The notes below the pieces were generated by a model, which was given only the letters and a program-made list of their open reading frames with translations, was not told the origin of the DNA and ran no database searches. A DNA stretch of 64,000 bases, taken from assembly GCF_044788715.1 (NCBI RefSeq), contig NZ_CP173170.1, forward strand, positions 2,542,001-2,606,000, in the 5' to 3' direction. Shown piece after piece: positions 34,913 through 43,625 of this stretch. The stretch is from Methylotuvimicrobium sp018830325 (GTDB taxonomy: Bacteria; Pseudomonadota; Gammaproteobacteria; Methylococcales; Methylomonadaceae). The translations under genes and the position numbers were made by a program. Each line of letters starts with the position of its first letter. Within the stretch, counting starts at the first letter, position 1.

Positions 34913-37900
34913 GGCTCGCACGGACAGGTTTCGCCGAGTTCATGCACTGCGGCGGGTTTAATGACATCGATTTGGTGTTCGCCGGCCGGCGCCGAAACCA
35001 AAATCGATGCCGCAGTCGAACCTGCCGCATCATGGACCGCGACGTCTCCTGCCGCCCCGCCGCTATCGTGATACAACACAAAGTCGGTCAAATAATCGAC
35101 ATAAGTCTGCTCTTCGACGAAACGAATCAATACCGATTGATGAATTTTTCCGCCGAAAAAGGGCTTTGCATCGTTCGCAAAAGCCCAGGGCGACAAAAAC
35201 CGGGTAATCGCTTGGCGCAACGTATTGCTATAAAATGTCTCGTCGAAGCCTTCATGAAAACGGACTTTACACGAGCAACGCACGGTCTCGAAGAGCGGAT
35301 TACGGACATGCAAGTTGACGAAACAAGACACGCGCGCGCTCAAAAAATCCTTGATTTCATCGAGCAAGCCGAGACTCGTATAGGGTTTGAGAGGATCGCG
35401 AAACGTTTGGAATTCCAGGTTGGGAATCGCAATCAGCGTAACATGGCCCGGTGCGAGTTCCCGGTAGACGAAATCGCCGTTTTCGCCGGGCTCGTACTGA
35501 GTATGATTCAGGCATTTGACGCGATAAATTTGCGGAAAGGCTTCCAAAACCAGGTGCTCGTAATCCCAAAGCGCGACCGCTCTGTCCTTATGACGCAGAC
35601 GTTCGCTGACGCGCGCATAAAAAGCCGCCGGCGTCTCGGCGCCGCGTCCGCCGAACGAGGAAAAAGGCTGCTCGATCTTTTTGACGACCGCATCCGGCCG
35701 CTCCAACTGACTTATCGTGCCGGCTTTTAGCGGTTTCGCCGAGAAGCCGGGATTGTTGCCTCGGTCACTAAAGGTCGCCTGTAAGGCTTGCGCGGCAACG
35801 GCTTGCAAACGGCAAACCGCTTCGCTGTGCGATGCCACCGCCGCCCTTAGCCAATGCATGCCGGCCGGTAGAATCGAGTTGTTGTTATCGGCGTCGTTCG
35901 GCAGTGCAAACCTGATGATGCCGGAGTTCAATAAACCGCCCGTGCCGTCTTCGACTTCGTCTGTCTTGAAAGCGATCCATTCGTTGCCGCGTAGATAGCT
36001 CCAATGGATATGCGGGTCGGGTTTGATCGTCAACGGATCGGCCGTGCCGTCCGCGACTTGGAACAGCAGCGACAGGTTTTGCGGCGGAACTAGCCCTGTT
36101 AGACCGATGTAGAACTCGGCGCCGCTCATTATTTCGCCATGGTCTTGTTGGAAACGAAAACCCGGTATCAAATAAACCTTACGCGTCGAATTAAGAAACG
36201 GATGTTGTTCACATTGACCAAACGGCGCCAAATGAAAGAAAAAGGCTTGCCTATTCCGCCAAATGCCTGAATCGGTGCTATCGAGCGCAATCATTTGCTC
36301 ATCCGTGGCGTAGTCAAGAGTCAACTCGGTCATCCATGGACCGGTCGGCGGCTTGGGCTTGATAGGCTCGCCACCTAAGACTTCGCCTATTCCCTCAACC
36401 ATCGTCGAGACACCGGCGACAAGGCCGGCAACGTTATTATTGAATTGAACGATTTGGGCACCGAAATTCTCAATAAGCTGACTACCGGCCGACATAACGA
36501 CCGATGTCTTTTCAGTGACCCATTTAGCGGCATTATCGAGCTTGATCATTTCACTCGCTATCCGATCGATATCATCATAGGTATTGTCTACGAGACTCAA
36601 GAAAGTATTGACTGTTTGAGTTAGATTGGCGACCCCCGTTTTTTTTTCTATTTCTTTCGCGATATCAACGACCGTATCTTTCAAAGTGGAAAGCCTGATT
36701 ACCGTTTGATTCAATCGACCGATGAGACTAGGAACTCCCTCACTAGCATCGTCGGGAATAGATAACGCTGTGAGATTACTCCAGCCATTGACGACATCCA
36801 GGTCTATTCCTACGTCAGGAAATTGTTGCAGTAAATTATTGATAACAGTTTGGATTTCCGTTTCCGCTTCGCCATAAACATGATTGATTTTTTCAAAAAC
36901 TTTCTCCGTGTTTTCGATCACTTCAGGAACCTTTTCAATCAAATCATTGGTAACTTCAGCCATCTGAGTGGGTAATTGACTGAGATTTTCAATGACCGAA
37001 TTGTGCAAATCATTGAATTCTTGCACCCTAGTATTGATTTGGCCGATAAAATCGACTGAAGCCTGAACACCCTTTGCCAATTCCTTATCGTTATCCATCA
37101 GCTTTCTGATGTAATCGATCAACGCTTTTTCATACTTGTCTTGCCCGAAACTTTCGCTCGTCGAAAACCGCACAAAGCCATGACGCGAAGCGGAGTTATA
37201 AAACACAGGCTCATTGAAGTCGGCGGCATCAACTATGGTTTGATTGATTTCGCTATCAAGCGTATAGGAATCGCTTGTAATCGCTTTGGTTTCGCTAGTC
37301 GCTTGTTTCCACGTTCCCGACTGTAAATAATCGACGTTGATATTGACCTGGGTATCGAAAGGCTCGGGAGGATTTTGCCATTGCCAATTGACTTTCGCTG
37401 AAAGCAGTTTTTTTTGAAAGGCTTCTTTGGAGCCCAAGATCAATGAACTATTGGCCACAGGAGATGGGCCGAATGGCTGGAAAGGCTTAGAGGTGACTAC
37501 CGAACCGAAATCATTGGAAACCTTTAAGCTTCTGAGTCCTTTGACGGCAACGTTCAATCCGATTTTATCGAGCACCGCGTTGGCGAGTAATGCCGCCGGA
37601 TAAAGGCGGTCGCTTTGATGCCGAAACTTAACTAATAAAATCGGCAAGTTAGATGAAAAACCAAAGCCATGAACTTTAGGGCTATACGCCGTTATTGCAG
37701 GATCGGCCCCGGAAAGTTTGATTTTCAATTGAAGCCTGCCTTGCACGCTTTCAAATTTCATTGCCGACTTTTCGAGCCAACCTTCTTCGGTAGACAAAGA
37801 ACAAACAAGATCCGCTTTCAAATCGCCGGGTAATGCATTGAAAGCAATATCACTCAGATAAAATTCGACCGTCACGGTCCGCTCGCCTTCGGCCAACCAT

Positions 37901-39309
37901 AAATAGTGCGAAGCAATCGCAAAACCCAGTTCGGCCTCGGGCATCGCAATACTTTCCAGTTGCGTATTGCTATAGCGTTTATTGAAAAACGGATGCCAGG
38001 ATTGTTCTTCGTTCGCCAGTTTCGCGCCTAGTCCGTCTTCGGAATCGGCAACCGGCGATGCATAGTAACGGCCCGACTGTTTAGCCGCGTTGACACCCAA
38101 TCCGGTGACCGCTTCGCCGTCATGACGGTATACAGTTTTCAGCGCCGCAACCTTCGCTTTATTGGCGATGAAGTCGCGTTCGCTCGTGAAAAAGGCCTCG
38201 ATGCCTGAATCGTCCTTTCCTGCCTTGAACGATACGCCGCTATCAAACCGGTGACTGTCGGCATGTTTAGCCAATTCGGCCAATAAATGGACCCGAGGCG
38301 GTTCGGCGGGTTTTTCCTTGAGCCGTAAAATGTCCCGGTAATAAAAATCCAGGTGCCGGCCTGTCAAGGTGTTGATCTCGGCCCGAGTCCCTTCGAACAA
38401 ACGTAAGAAAGCGATCAGCAGCGCATAATGCGGTTCATGATTGCCGTTTTGAATGAACGAATTTTCCAATTCTTGTTTGGCTTCGATGACGATGCGCGCA
38501 TAGATTTTCAATAACTCATCGAATAGCGATGTAAAAAGGTTGTGGCTCGCGACCGGATTCAGGATTGAAAACCAATAGTTCGGATCGGACGGGTCAAGCA
38601 GCGGGCCGAAAACCCCCGCATCCTTGACGATGCTGTCGATGTAATGCGGCCAATCCGGAAAGTCGCCGATGATCCAATCTTTCGAAAAGGGGCTTCGATA
38701 GATATCGCCGAAGGCTTGGGCTTCTTGACCGAATATCGTCAATTCCGCAGCAACGTCCAGCTCGTCGTCGGTCAATCCGAAATCGCTCTCATAAGCCTTG
38801 TAGTAAGCGATAAGCCGTTTGAAGCCCGGCGCCGACTGCGATTGTATACGGCTTTGCAAAAGATTTTTCAGCGCCGTATCGACCGGCAAGTTTTCTTTCA
38901 AGCGGTCTAGTTGCTTGGCCATGGTCGCCGCGATACTGAACAAGAAACCCAAGCGTTGTTTGAGCGCTTCTGCTTGCGATCGATTATTGCTATTGTTCAA
39001 AAAATCGAAACAGGCTTTGACTGCCGAGCGATACGCGTCGACGTCTTGTATCGCGGCGACAGCCAACAACACCGAGACATCCTTATCGAAAAAACTTTGC
39101 CAATCGCCGGTGACGCTGTTGTTCGGGTCATAATAATTGAGATAGGCCGAATAGGCTTTTGCAAACACCAGGCCGTATTCCGGTCCTCGTTCATTGACCG
39201 GCACATGCCCCGGATCCAAAGCCTTAGGCACACGCAAGTCTTGGCTGCTGCCTTCATGCATTAGCCTCGAGGCATCGGTGTTTTGTTTGCATTCGCTCGA
39301 ATTGGTCAT
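34909..39309 (-). CDS. Giant baseplate J-like wedge protein with a helical insert (Afp11-like)
   Basis: 1466 aa. The C-terminal ~250 residues have Baseplate_J wording: FYARVSERLRHKDRAVALWD, YEHLVLEAFPQIYRVKCLNH, then GHVTLIAIPNLE and the SARVSCFVNLHVRNP block. The N-terminal ~700 residues are the eCIS-specific extension. Between about residues 728 and 986 (nt 36350-37125) lies a stretch of almost pure amphipathic helix (KELAKGVQASVDFIGQINT, EVTNDLIEKVPEVIENTEK, and similar) with no beta or proline/glycine interruptions. Its DNA is more AT-rich than the flanks. It looks like a coiled-coil module inserted between FGQDKYEKA and PPTGPWMTEL. The gene sits 3 bp after gp25 and overlaps the next by ATGA. 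Confidence 0.82.
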   Translation of the reverse strand: MTNSSECKQNTDASRLMHEGSSQDLRVPKALDPGHVPVNERGPEYGLVFAKAYSAYLNYYDPNNSVTGDWQSFFDKDVSVLLAVAAIQDVDAYRSAVKACFDFLNNSNNRSQAEALKQRLGFLFSIAATMAKQLDRLKENLPVDTALKNLLQSRIQSQSAPGFKRLIAYYKAYESDFGLTDDELDVAAELTIFGQEAQAFGDIYRSPFSKDWIIGDFPDWPHYIDSIVKDAGVFGPLLDPSDPNYWFSILNPVASHNLFTSLFDELLKIYARIVIEAKQELENSFIQNGNHEPHYALLIAFLRLFEGTRAEINTLTGRHLDFYYRDILRLKEKPAEPPRVHLLAELAKHADSHRFDSGVSFKAGKDDSGIEAFFTSERDFIANKAKVAALKTVYRHDGEAVTGLGVNAAKQSGRYYASPVADSEDGLGAKLANEEQSWHPFFNKRYSNTQLESIAMPEAELGFAIASHYLWLAEGERTVTVEFYLSDIAFNALPGDLKADLVCSLSTEEGWLEKSAMKFESVQGRLQLKIKLSGADPAITAYSPKVHGFGFSSNLPILLVKFRHQSDRLYPAALLANAVLDKIGLNVAVKGLRSLKVSNDFGSVVTSKPFQPFGPSPVANSSLILGSKEAFQKKLLSAKVNWQWQNPPEPFDTQVNINVDYLQSGTWKQATSETKAITSDSYTLDSEINQTIVDAADFNEPVFYNSASRHGFVRFSTSESFGQDKYEKALIDYIRKLMDNDKELAKGVQASVDFIGQINTRVQEFNDLHNSVIENLSQLPTQMAEVTNDLIEKVPEVIENTEKVFEKINHVYGEAETEIQTVINNLLQQFPDVGIDLDVVNGWSNLTALSIPDDASEGVPSLIGRLNQTVIRLSTLKDTVVDIAKEIEKKTGVANLTQTVNTFLSLVDNTYDDIDRIASEMIKLDNAAKWVTEKTSVVMSAGSQLIENFGAQIVQFNNNVAGLVAGVSTMVEGIGEVLGGEPIKPKPPTGPWMTELTLDYATDEQMIALDSTDSGIWRNRQAFFFHLAPFGQCEQHPFLNSTRKVYLIPGFRFQQDHGEIMSGAEFYIGLTGLVPPQNLSLLFQVADGTADPLTIKPDPHIHWSYLRGNEWIAFKTDEVEDGTGGLLNSGIIRFALPNDADNNNSILPAGMHWLRAAVASHSEAVCRLQAVAAQALQATFSDRGNNPGFSAKPLKAGTISQLERPDAVVKKIEQPFSSFGGRGAETPAAFYARVSERLRHKDRAVALWDYEHLVLEAFPQIYRVKCLNHTQYEPGENGDFVYRELAPGHVTLIAIPNLEFQTFRDPLKPYTSLGLLDEIKDFLSARVSCFVNLHVRNPLFETVRCSCKVRFHEGFDETFYSNTLRQAITRFLSPWAFANDAKPFFGGKIHQSVLIRFVEEQTYVDYLTDFVLYHDSGGAAGDVAVHDAAGSTAASILVSAPAGEHQIDVIKPAAVHELGETCPCEP

Positions 39310-39312
39310 GAT

Positions 39313-39750
39313 TCAATCGCTATCGGGCAAGAGGTTGACGGCTGCGGTTAGATTAATATCGGTACCCTCCGATTTGTAATAGGGATAAACGAAATTGAAA
39401 CGCGAGTTCGTGGCCTTGACGCGGTAGATCACCTCGATCAATACCACGCCCACCAACTCCAAGCTATCGTCGAGCCGAACGCTTTCCAGTTCGACACGCG
39501 GCTCATGATATAAAATCGCCGATTCCACTTTGTCCGCCATCAAGGTTTTCATGCGGGTATCCAAACTTTCGAACACCAACTCCTGCAAATTGCAGCCGTA
39601 TCTAGGCAGCATCGTGCGCTCGCCTTGCGCGGTACTCAGCAGAATTTCGAGGCTCGAAGCGATGTCCGCTTCGGCTTCGAGCATCGTAACGCCGCCGATT
39701 GCCCGGTTGAATGTCGGTGGAAAAGACCAGCCGCGTCCGAGAAAACTCAT
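39313..39750 (-). CDS. GPW/gp25-like baseplate wedge protein (Afp9-like)
   Basis: 145 aa. Contains the gp25 core IASSLEILLSTAQGERTMLP with the hallmark G-E-R motif (about residues 44-46), then YGCNLQELVFE and a strand-rich C-terminus. In T4 phage, R-type pyocins and eCIS, gp25 homologues bind the first sheath ring and the wedge proteins. It lies directly after the PAAR gene with one base between reading frames, in the usual eCIS order. Confidence 0.93.
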   Translation of the reverse strand: MSFLGRGWSFPPTFNRAIGGVTMLEAEADIASSLEILLSTAQGERTMLPRYGCNLQELVFESLDTRMKTLMADKVESAILYHEPRVELESVRLDDSLELVGVVLIEVIYRVKATNSRFNFVYPYYKSEGTDINLTAAVNLLPDSD

Positions 39751-39751
39751 G

Positions 39752-40021
39752 TCATCCTCCTATCAATACTGTCGGCATGCCGGGCGGCAGGATCGCGCCG
39801 CCCGAAGCGCTTGAATCACCGACACGCGCGGCCGGCATGCCGCCGATCATGACCGTCGCCGAGCCTTTGATAATCGCATCGACTCCGCACGAATCTCCCA
39901 AGCGCGCCGCCGGCAAACCGCCGATTAAAACGGTCGGTTCGCCCGGCGGAATAATCGGCACCGGTGCGCCTTGCGTCGCGGTGCTGACGATCATGTCGGT
40001 GATTCTGGCTGCCGGTAACAT
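39752..40021 (-). CDS. PAAR-like spike tip protein (Afp10-like)
   Basis: 89 aa with three PAAR-type repeats: MLPAARITDM at the start, then GLPAARLGDSCG and GMPAARVGDSSA, with repeating P-T-V-L-I-G-G turns. PAAR proteins cap the VgrG spike with a sharp cone and may carry cargo; this one has no extension. GAGGAG lies 9 nt before the ATG. It sits immediately downstream of the spike gene, as expected. Confidence 0.93.
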   Translation of the reverse strand: MLPAARITDMIVSTATQGAPVPIIPPGEPTVLIGGLPAARLGDSCGVDAIIKGSATVMIGGMPAARVGDSSASGGAILPPGMPTVLIGG

Positions 40022-40033
40022 CGCTTCATCTCC

Positions 40034-41800
40034 TCAATTGATCTGCACGACGCCGCCCTGAATCGTGGTGCTGGCGCTGCCCTTGACCGTGGTGCTGGCG
40101 CCGGAAATTTCAGCCGAACCGGAACCCGAGGCCTTGAATTCGGCTTGCGCGCTCAGTTCGGTATTGATGCCTTCGATCTTGACGTCGCCGGCAGCTTTTA
40201 ATATCAAGTCTTTGATACTTTCGAGCTTGATGCCGTCGGCATTCATGGTGACTTTATTGCCGCTCTGATCCTCGATCACGACAGCCTGCTCGTCTTCAGA
40301 CAAAATCAGGCGGTTGCCGCCCGGCGTTTCGAGCACGACGACTTTGTTTTCATCGTCGAAGGTCAGAGTCATCTTTTCGCGGCTGACATAGCCTTTCAAA
40401 TGATTGTCGTCCTTCGCGGGCTCCGGCGCCGGTTTCGCGCTGCTGTGACACATGCCCAACACGACCGGATAACGCGGATCGTCGCCGAGAAATCCGACCA
40501 CGACTTCATCGCCGATCTCGGGCCGAAAAAACGTTCCTCGCCCATCGCCGGCGTCGAGCGTTGCAAGCCTTGCCCAAATGCCTTCATCGGCCGTGCCGAC
40601 CAGCGGCAGCCGAACCTTTATTCTGTCTTCGCCTTTAGGATCGTTTTCCAATACCGTCACGATCCCCATTTGCAGTCCGCAGACCGACGGCAATAATCCC
40701 GCCGCCGGCAACGGGCGTAAGTTGTAGGTTTCGGCGAATAGATCGGGGTTTAGGCCCAGTTGCGCATCGGTTTCCCAGTTGCCGCCGGAAACGCAATGCC
40801 GCACGCCGGACACATAAAACAGTCCGGCAAAGCGCTCGCCGATGCCACTGACTTCGATCACGGTCCCCGGCATGACCTCGGCAATGCCTTGAAATTTCGC
40901 CCGACCTCTGATTCTGGCTAGACGCTCCTTCAGCAAGCGTGCATCGGCCCAGGTTTTCAATTCCGGCTGACTCAAGCCGCCGCCATGGCGTAGTTCATGT
41001 ATTTCAGTACCCAGTATCGCCGCCAATGTCTCAGCATCGATATTGCCGGCACTGGCGGATTCCGGTTCGGAAGCTTCGGCTTCGAGCAATTCCTGATCGG
41101 CCGCATGCCAGGCCGTGGCCTTGATTCCGGGACTTTGCAAACGCGCATCGATTTCGGCGTCCAGTTCCAAAAGAGTCGAACCGTAAGCGACCTTCACGAC
41201 CGATTCTTCACCGGTTGCGGGTTTGCCGACGGCAATCGCATCGTCGCCGACATTGACGACGAAACCGTTCGCTTCGGCCCGGCATAGCATAAAATCCCAA
41301 TCGGTCGATTCGAATTGCACGACCTCTTGTAAATCCGGTTCGGTCGTATCGCTCGTGCCAGTCAAGCCGTAACCGCCGAATAATGTTTCGATGATGTCGC
41401 CGTCTTTTTGTTCGGTAAAGTAGCGGCTGTGTATGCCGGACGTCATTTTGACCGCTTCATGCCGGCAGTCCAGAATCAAGAGGCTTTCGTTTTTTCTGAG
41501 CTTGATACTATGCTTGACGATCATACCTTTAAATACCGTGGCGTTTTGCGAGCGGTAACCGAACTGAATTTCGATCTTTTGACCCGGAATGAACAATCCG
41601 GTATTACTGGCGGGAAAGTCGGCTTGCGCCGCCTCGCCATCCTTGATGTGAATCGTCGCCGACGGAATCCGGTTCAATTCTTTATTGACGCTGACCGAGA
41701 GCACCTGAAATTGTCCCGGAATTTCGGTGCCGTCGATTAATAAGGTCACCGTGCAAACATCGGGAGTGGCCGGCGTTGGAATGGCGGATTCGTTTCTCAT
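40034..41800 (-). CDS. VgrG-like central spike protein (Afp8-like)
   Basis: 588 aa. The N-terminal half is the gp27-like hub (FSVSVNKELNRIPSATIHI-type opening, FKGMIVKHSIKLRKNESLLI, DWDFMLCRAEANGF). An OB-fold with GRAKFQGIAEVMPGT and VRLPLVGTADEGIWARL follows. The C-terminus has gp5-type triple-stranded beta-helix repeats (NRLILSEDEQAVVIED, KVTMNADGIKLE, KASGSGSAEISGASTTVKG). It forms the trimeric puncturing spike under the tube. The start overlaps the stop of the LysM gene (ATGA), and the PAAR gene follows after 12 bp. Confidence 0.95.
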   Translation of the reverse strand: MRNESAIPTPATPDVCTVTLLIDGTEIPGQFQVLSVSVNKELNRIPSATIHIKDGEAAQADFPASNTGLFIPGQKIEIQFGYRSQNATVFKGMIVKHSIKLRKNESLLILDCRHEAVKMTSGIHSRYFTEQKDGDIIETLFGGYGLTGTSDTTEPDLQEVVQFESTDWDFMLCRAEANGFVVNVGDDAIAVGKPATGEESVVKVAYGSTLLELDAEIDARLQSPGIKATAWHAADQELLEAEASEPESASAGNIDAETLAAILGTEIHELRHGGGLSQPELKTWADARLLKERLARIRGRAKFQGIAEVMPGTVIEVSGIGERFAGLFYVSGVRHCVSGGNWETDAQLGLNPDLFAETYNLRPLPAAGLLPSVCGLQMGIVTVLENDPKGEDRIKVRLPLVGTADEGIWARLATLDAGDGRGTFFRPEIGDEVVVGFLGDDPRYPVVLGMCHSSAKPAPEPAKDDNHLKGYVSREKMTLTFDDENKVVVLETPGGNRLILSEDEQAVVIEDQSGNKVTMNADGIKLESIKDLILKAAGDVKIEGINTELSAQAEFKASGSGSAEISGASTTVKGSASTTIQGGVVQIN

Positions 41801-42504
41801 GATCGAGCCGTTTTGCTGACCGGAGGAAACACGATTTCACGGCCGGGTTCGAGCGACCTGAAGTGATCCAAGCGGTTGATTTTTGCAATTTCCAAGTAAT
41901 AACGCGGATCGCCGTAGATTTTGTAACACATCAGAGGCAATGTATCGCCGGCCTTGACTTTGCGGCTGTGGCTCAAGTCCGGTGAGCTTTTGTTTTCTTT
42001 CGCGGCGCGTTTTTCTTCCTCGATACTGCTTTTGAATTTAACCTTGACCAATGCCCGTATCGGCGTGCCGTCCGGTCTGAATAGTTTGTAGGAAATGCCG
42101 ACTTCGACGACCCGCCCCTTAAAAATCGAATGCTCGCCCCAGACCAGCTTAAAATGACGCGGTTCGTGGGCATCGCCTTTATAGCCGGTCAACATGTCCT
42201 TGAAGGCTTTGATGTCGCCGGCGATCGAGTCGCGCGGTTTACCGTCGATGATGCCGGTATTGTCGAATAAAAATTCGAAAGAAATCTCTTCCGGTTCGGT
42301 ATATTCGTATTTTAATTGTTGACCACTGGTACCCTGCCCTTGCCCGGATTCGGAAAACTTGAGCTTATAGTCGAGCGTATAGTTCTCCGGATTGATCAAG
42401 GCCTCGACGCTTTCGTCGGCCTCGAGCAAGCCGCCGCTTTCGGCTTTTTCCGAATCGGAGAAAGCCAGTATCAACATCTTTTCCAGTTTCCCGTTCTCGG
42501 CCAT
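41797..42504 (-). CDS. LysM-domain tube-baseplate adaptor (Afp7-like)
   Basis: 235 aa. The C-terminal LysM-like module reads KVKAGDTLPLMCYKIYGDPR then IAKINRLDHFRSLEPGREIV, giving the G-D-T and I-x-x-x-N landmarks. In contractile systems (T4 gp53, phage Mu gp45-type, Afp7) this domain clamps wedge to hub rather than binding peptidoglycan. The N-terminal part (VEALINPENYTLDYKLKF, EISFEFLFDNTG) is the eCIS adaptor domain. The start overlaps the DUF5908 stop by one base and the end overlaps the VgrG start. Confidence 0.93.
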   Translation of the reverse strand: MAENGKLEKMLILAFSDSEKAESGGLLEADESVEALINPENYTLDYKLKFSESGQGQGTSGQQLKYEYTEPEEISFEFLFDNTGIIDGKPRDSIAGDIKAFKDMLTGYKGDAHEPRHFKLVWGEHSIFKGRVVEVGISYKLFRPDGTPIRALVKVKFKSSIEEEKRAAKENKSSPDLSHSRKVKAGDTLPLMCYKIYGDPRYYLEIAKINRLDHFRSLEPGREIVFPPVSKTARS

Positions 42505-42692
42505 CAGCGCTCCGTCTTATTCTGTAGAATTTGCAAAACTTGTTCGACGCATTCGGCAATCAAGGCCTCTTTATCGACCGGTTTTCCCGCCGAGCCTCCC
42601 CTGCCGCCGTTATCCGGTTCTTGCCGTAGGCTCCCTGCTTCGGGCGGGTTGACCGTGACTTTGATATGCAGCTCTTTGATTTCAATCGGCAT
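42504..42692 (-). CDS. DUF5908 small eCIS protein (Afp6-like)
   Basis: 62 aa. Begins MPIEIKELHIKVTV and ends LIAECVEQVLQILQNKTER, the two conserved ends of DUF5908, with a low-complexity glycine-rich middle. Short proteins of this family occur between tube and LysM genes in most eCIS loci. The role is unproved; Afp6 relatives are poorly studied. It is packed between its neighbours with no spare sequence. Confidence 0.88.
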   Translation of the reverse strand: MPIEIKELHIKVTVNPPEAGSLRQEPDNGGRGGSAGKPVDKEALIAECVEQVLQILQNKTER

Positions 42693-42699
42693 GGCGGGC

Positions 42700-43140
42700 T
42701 CAGGTTTGCACCGTGAAATAACGGTAGGTCAATTCGATCGTTTCGATGACGACCGCGCTTTCATTGGCGTTGAAATCGCCGATCTGCCATTTTTTCGGTA
42801 TCGCCTGGGCGACTTTCCAAGTCCGTAGCGGCTCGCTTTTTTCATTCATCAAGATCACATTCACCGATGCGGGCTTAAACACACGGTCGCGAAAGGCATC
42901 GAGCAACCAATCGATCACGTCGGAATCGGTCAACATACCGCGTTTCAAGACCATGTCGGCATACTTGGTTCGGACCGGCAATTTATGCTCGAAGCGGTTT
43001 TCGCCGCCTTCCTTGAAGCTTTCATAATCGTATTCCACGGTGAGACCCGAGACCGACTGAAACCGGACGTCGTTACTCACTTGGCTGATGCCGAACTCCA
43101 CTTTGTAATAAAAGCCGAGCGGCGGATAGTAATCGGCCAT
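42700..43140 (-). CDS. Tail tube-like protein 2, tube initiator (Afp5-like)
   Basis: 146 aa of the gp19/T4 tail-tube fold: YPPLGFYYKVEFG, VRFQSVSGLTVEYDYESFKE, then ADMVLKRGMLTDSDVIDWL and the C-terminal VIETIELTYRYF. Downstream placement next to the hub-proximal genes, and greater divergence than its paralogue at 43146, suggest the tube-initiator role held by Afp5. Five bp separate it from the first tube gene. Confidence 0.92.
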   Translation of the reverse strand: MADYYPPLGFYYKVEFGISQVSNDVRFQSVSGLTVEYDYESFKEGGENRFEHKLPVRTKYADMVLKRGMLTDSDVIDWLLDAFRDRVFKPASVNVILMNEKSEPLRTWKVAQAIPKKWQIGDFNANESAVVIETIELTYRYFTVQT

Positions 43141-43145
43141 CGGCG

Positions 43146-43583
43146 TTATACTTTCATTAGCTTGAGTCCTTCGTGCGCGACCTCGATGGTTTCGATCGCG
43201 ACTTCATTGGCGTCGGATTTCAAATCGGGCGCGGTCACCTTGACCGGAAAACAACGTGTCGCCGACCAAGCCGCAACCGGTTCGTGTTTTTCGTTCAATA
43301 AACGAATCACGACATCGCGGCGGCCTTCGACGCGTTCGTTAGCGATTTCGCCGAGCCAATCGTTATAATCGAAGTCGCCTTCGAATTTGCCGCGTTTCAT
43401 CGTTATATTGCTCAGTTTGATCAGTCCGGGCATGCTGATTTTGCTGAAATCCTTGCTGTCGCTATGCCGGTATTCGACCTTTTCACGCTCCATCACAAGC
43501 CCCGTGACTTCGGTAAAACTCAATTTTGCACCGCCCCAATCCACTTGAAAGTGAAAACGCGGTAATGGATAGACTTGCGCCAT
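43146..43583 (-). CDS. Major inner tube protein (Afp1-like)
   Basis: 145 aa, paralogue of the next gene: YPLPRFHFQVDWGG, LSFTEVTGLVMEREKVEYRH, SNITMKRGKFEGDFDYNDWL and AIETIEVAHEGLKL. It is the gp19-like subunit that stacks as hexamers into the tube driven out by sheath contraction. It directly follows the sheath gene, the usual order for sheath and major tube. Confidence 0.93.
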   Translation of the reverse strand: MAQVYPLPRFHFQVDWGGAKLSFTEVTGLVMEREKVEYRHSDSKDFSKISMPGLIKLSNITMKRGKFEGDFDYNDWLGEIANERVEGRRDVVIRLLNEKHEPVAAWSATRCFPVKVTAPDLKSDANEVAIETIEVAHEGLKLMKV

Positions 43584-43625
43584 GATGATTCCCTCTTGTT
43601 TGCTAAAGTATGTCGGCCTCTAAAA

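Noticed and set aside
34942..35730. 262-codon plus-strand frame opposite the baseplate gene
   Set aside because: Antisense shadow with no motif; the J-like protein on the minus strand explains the region.
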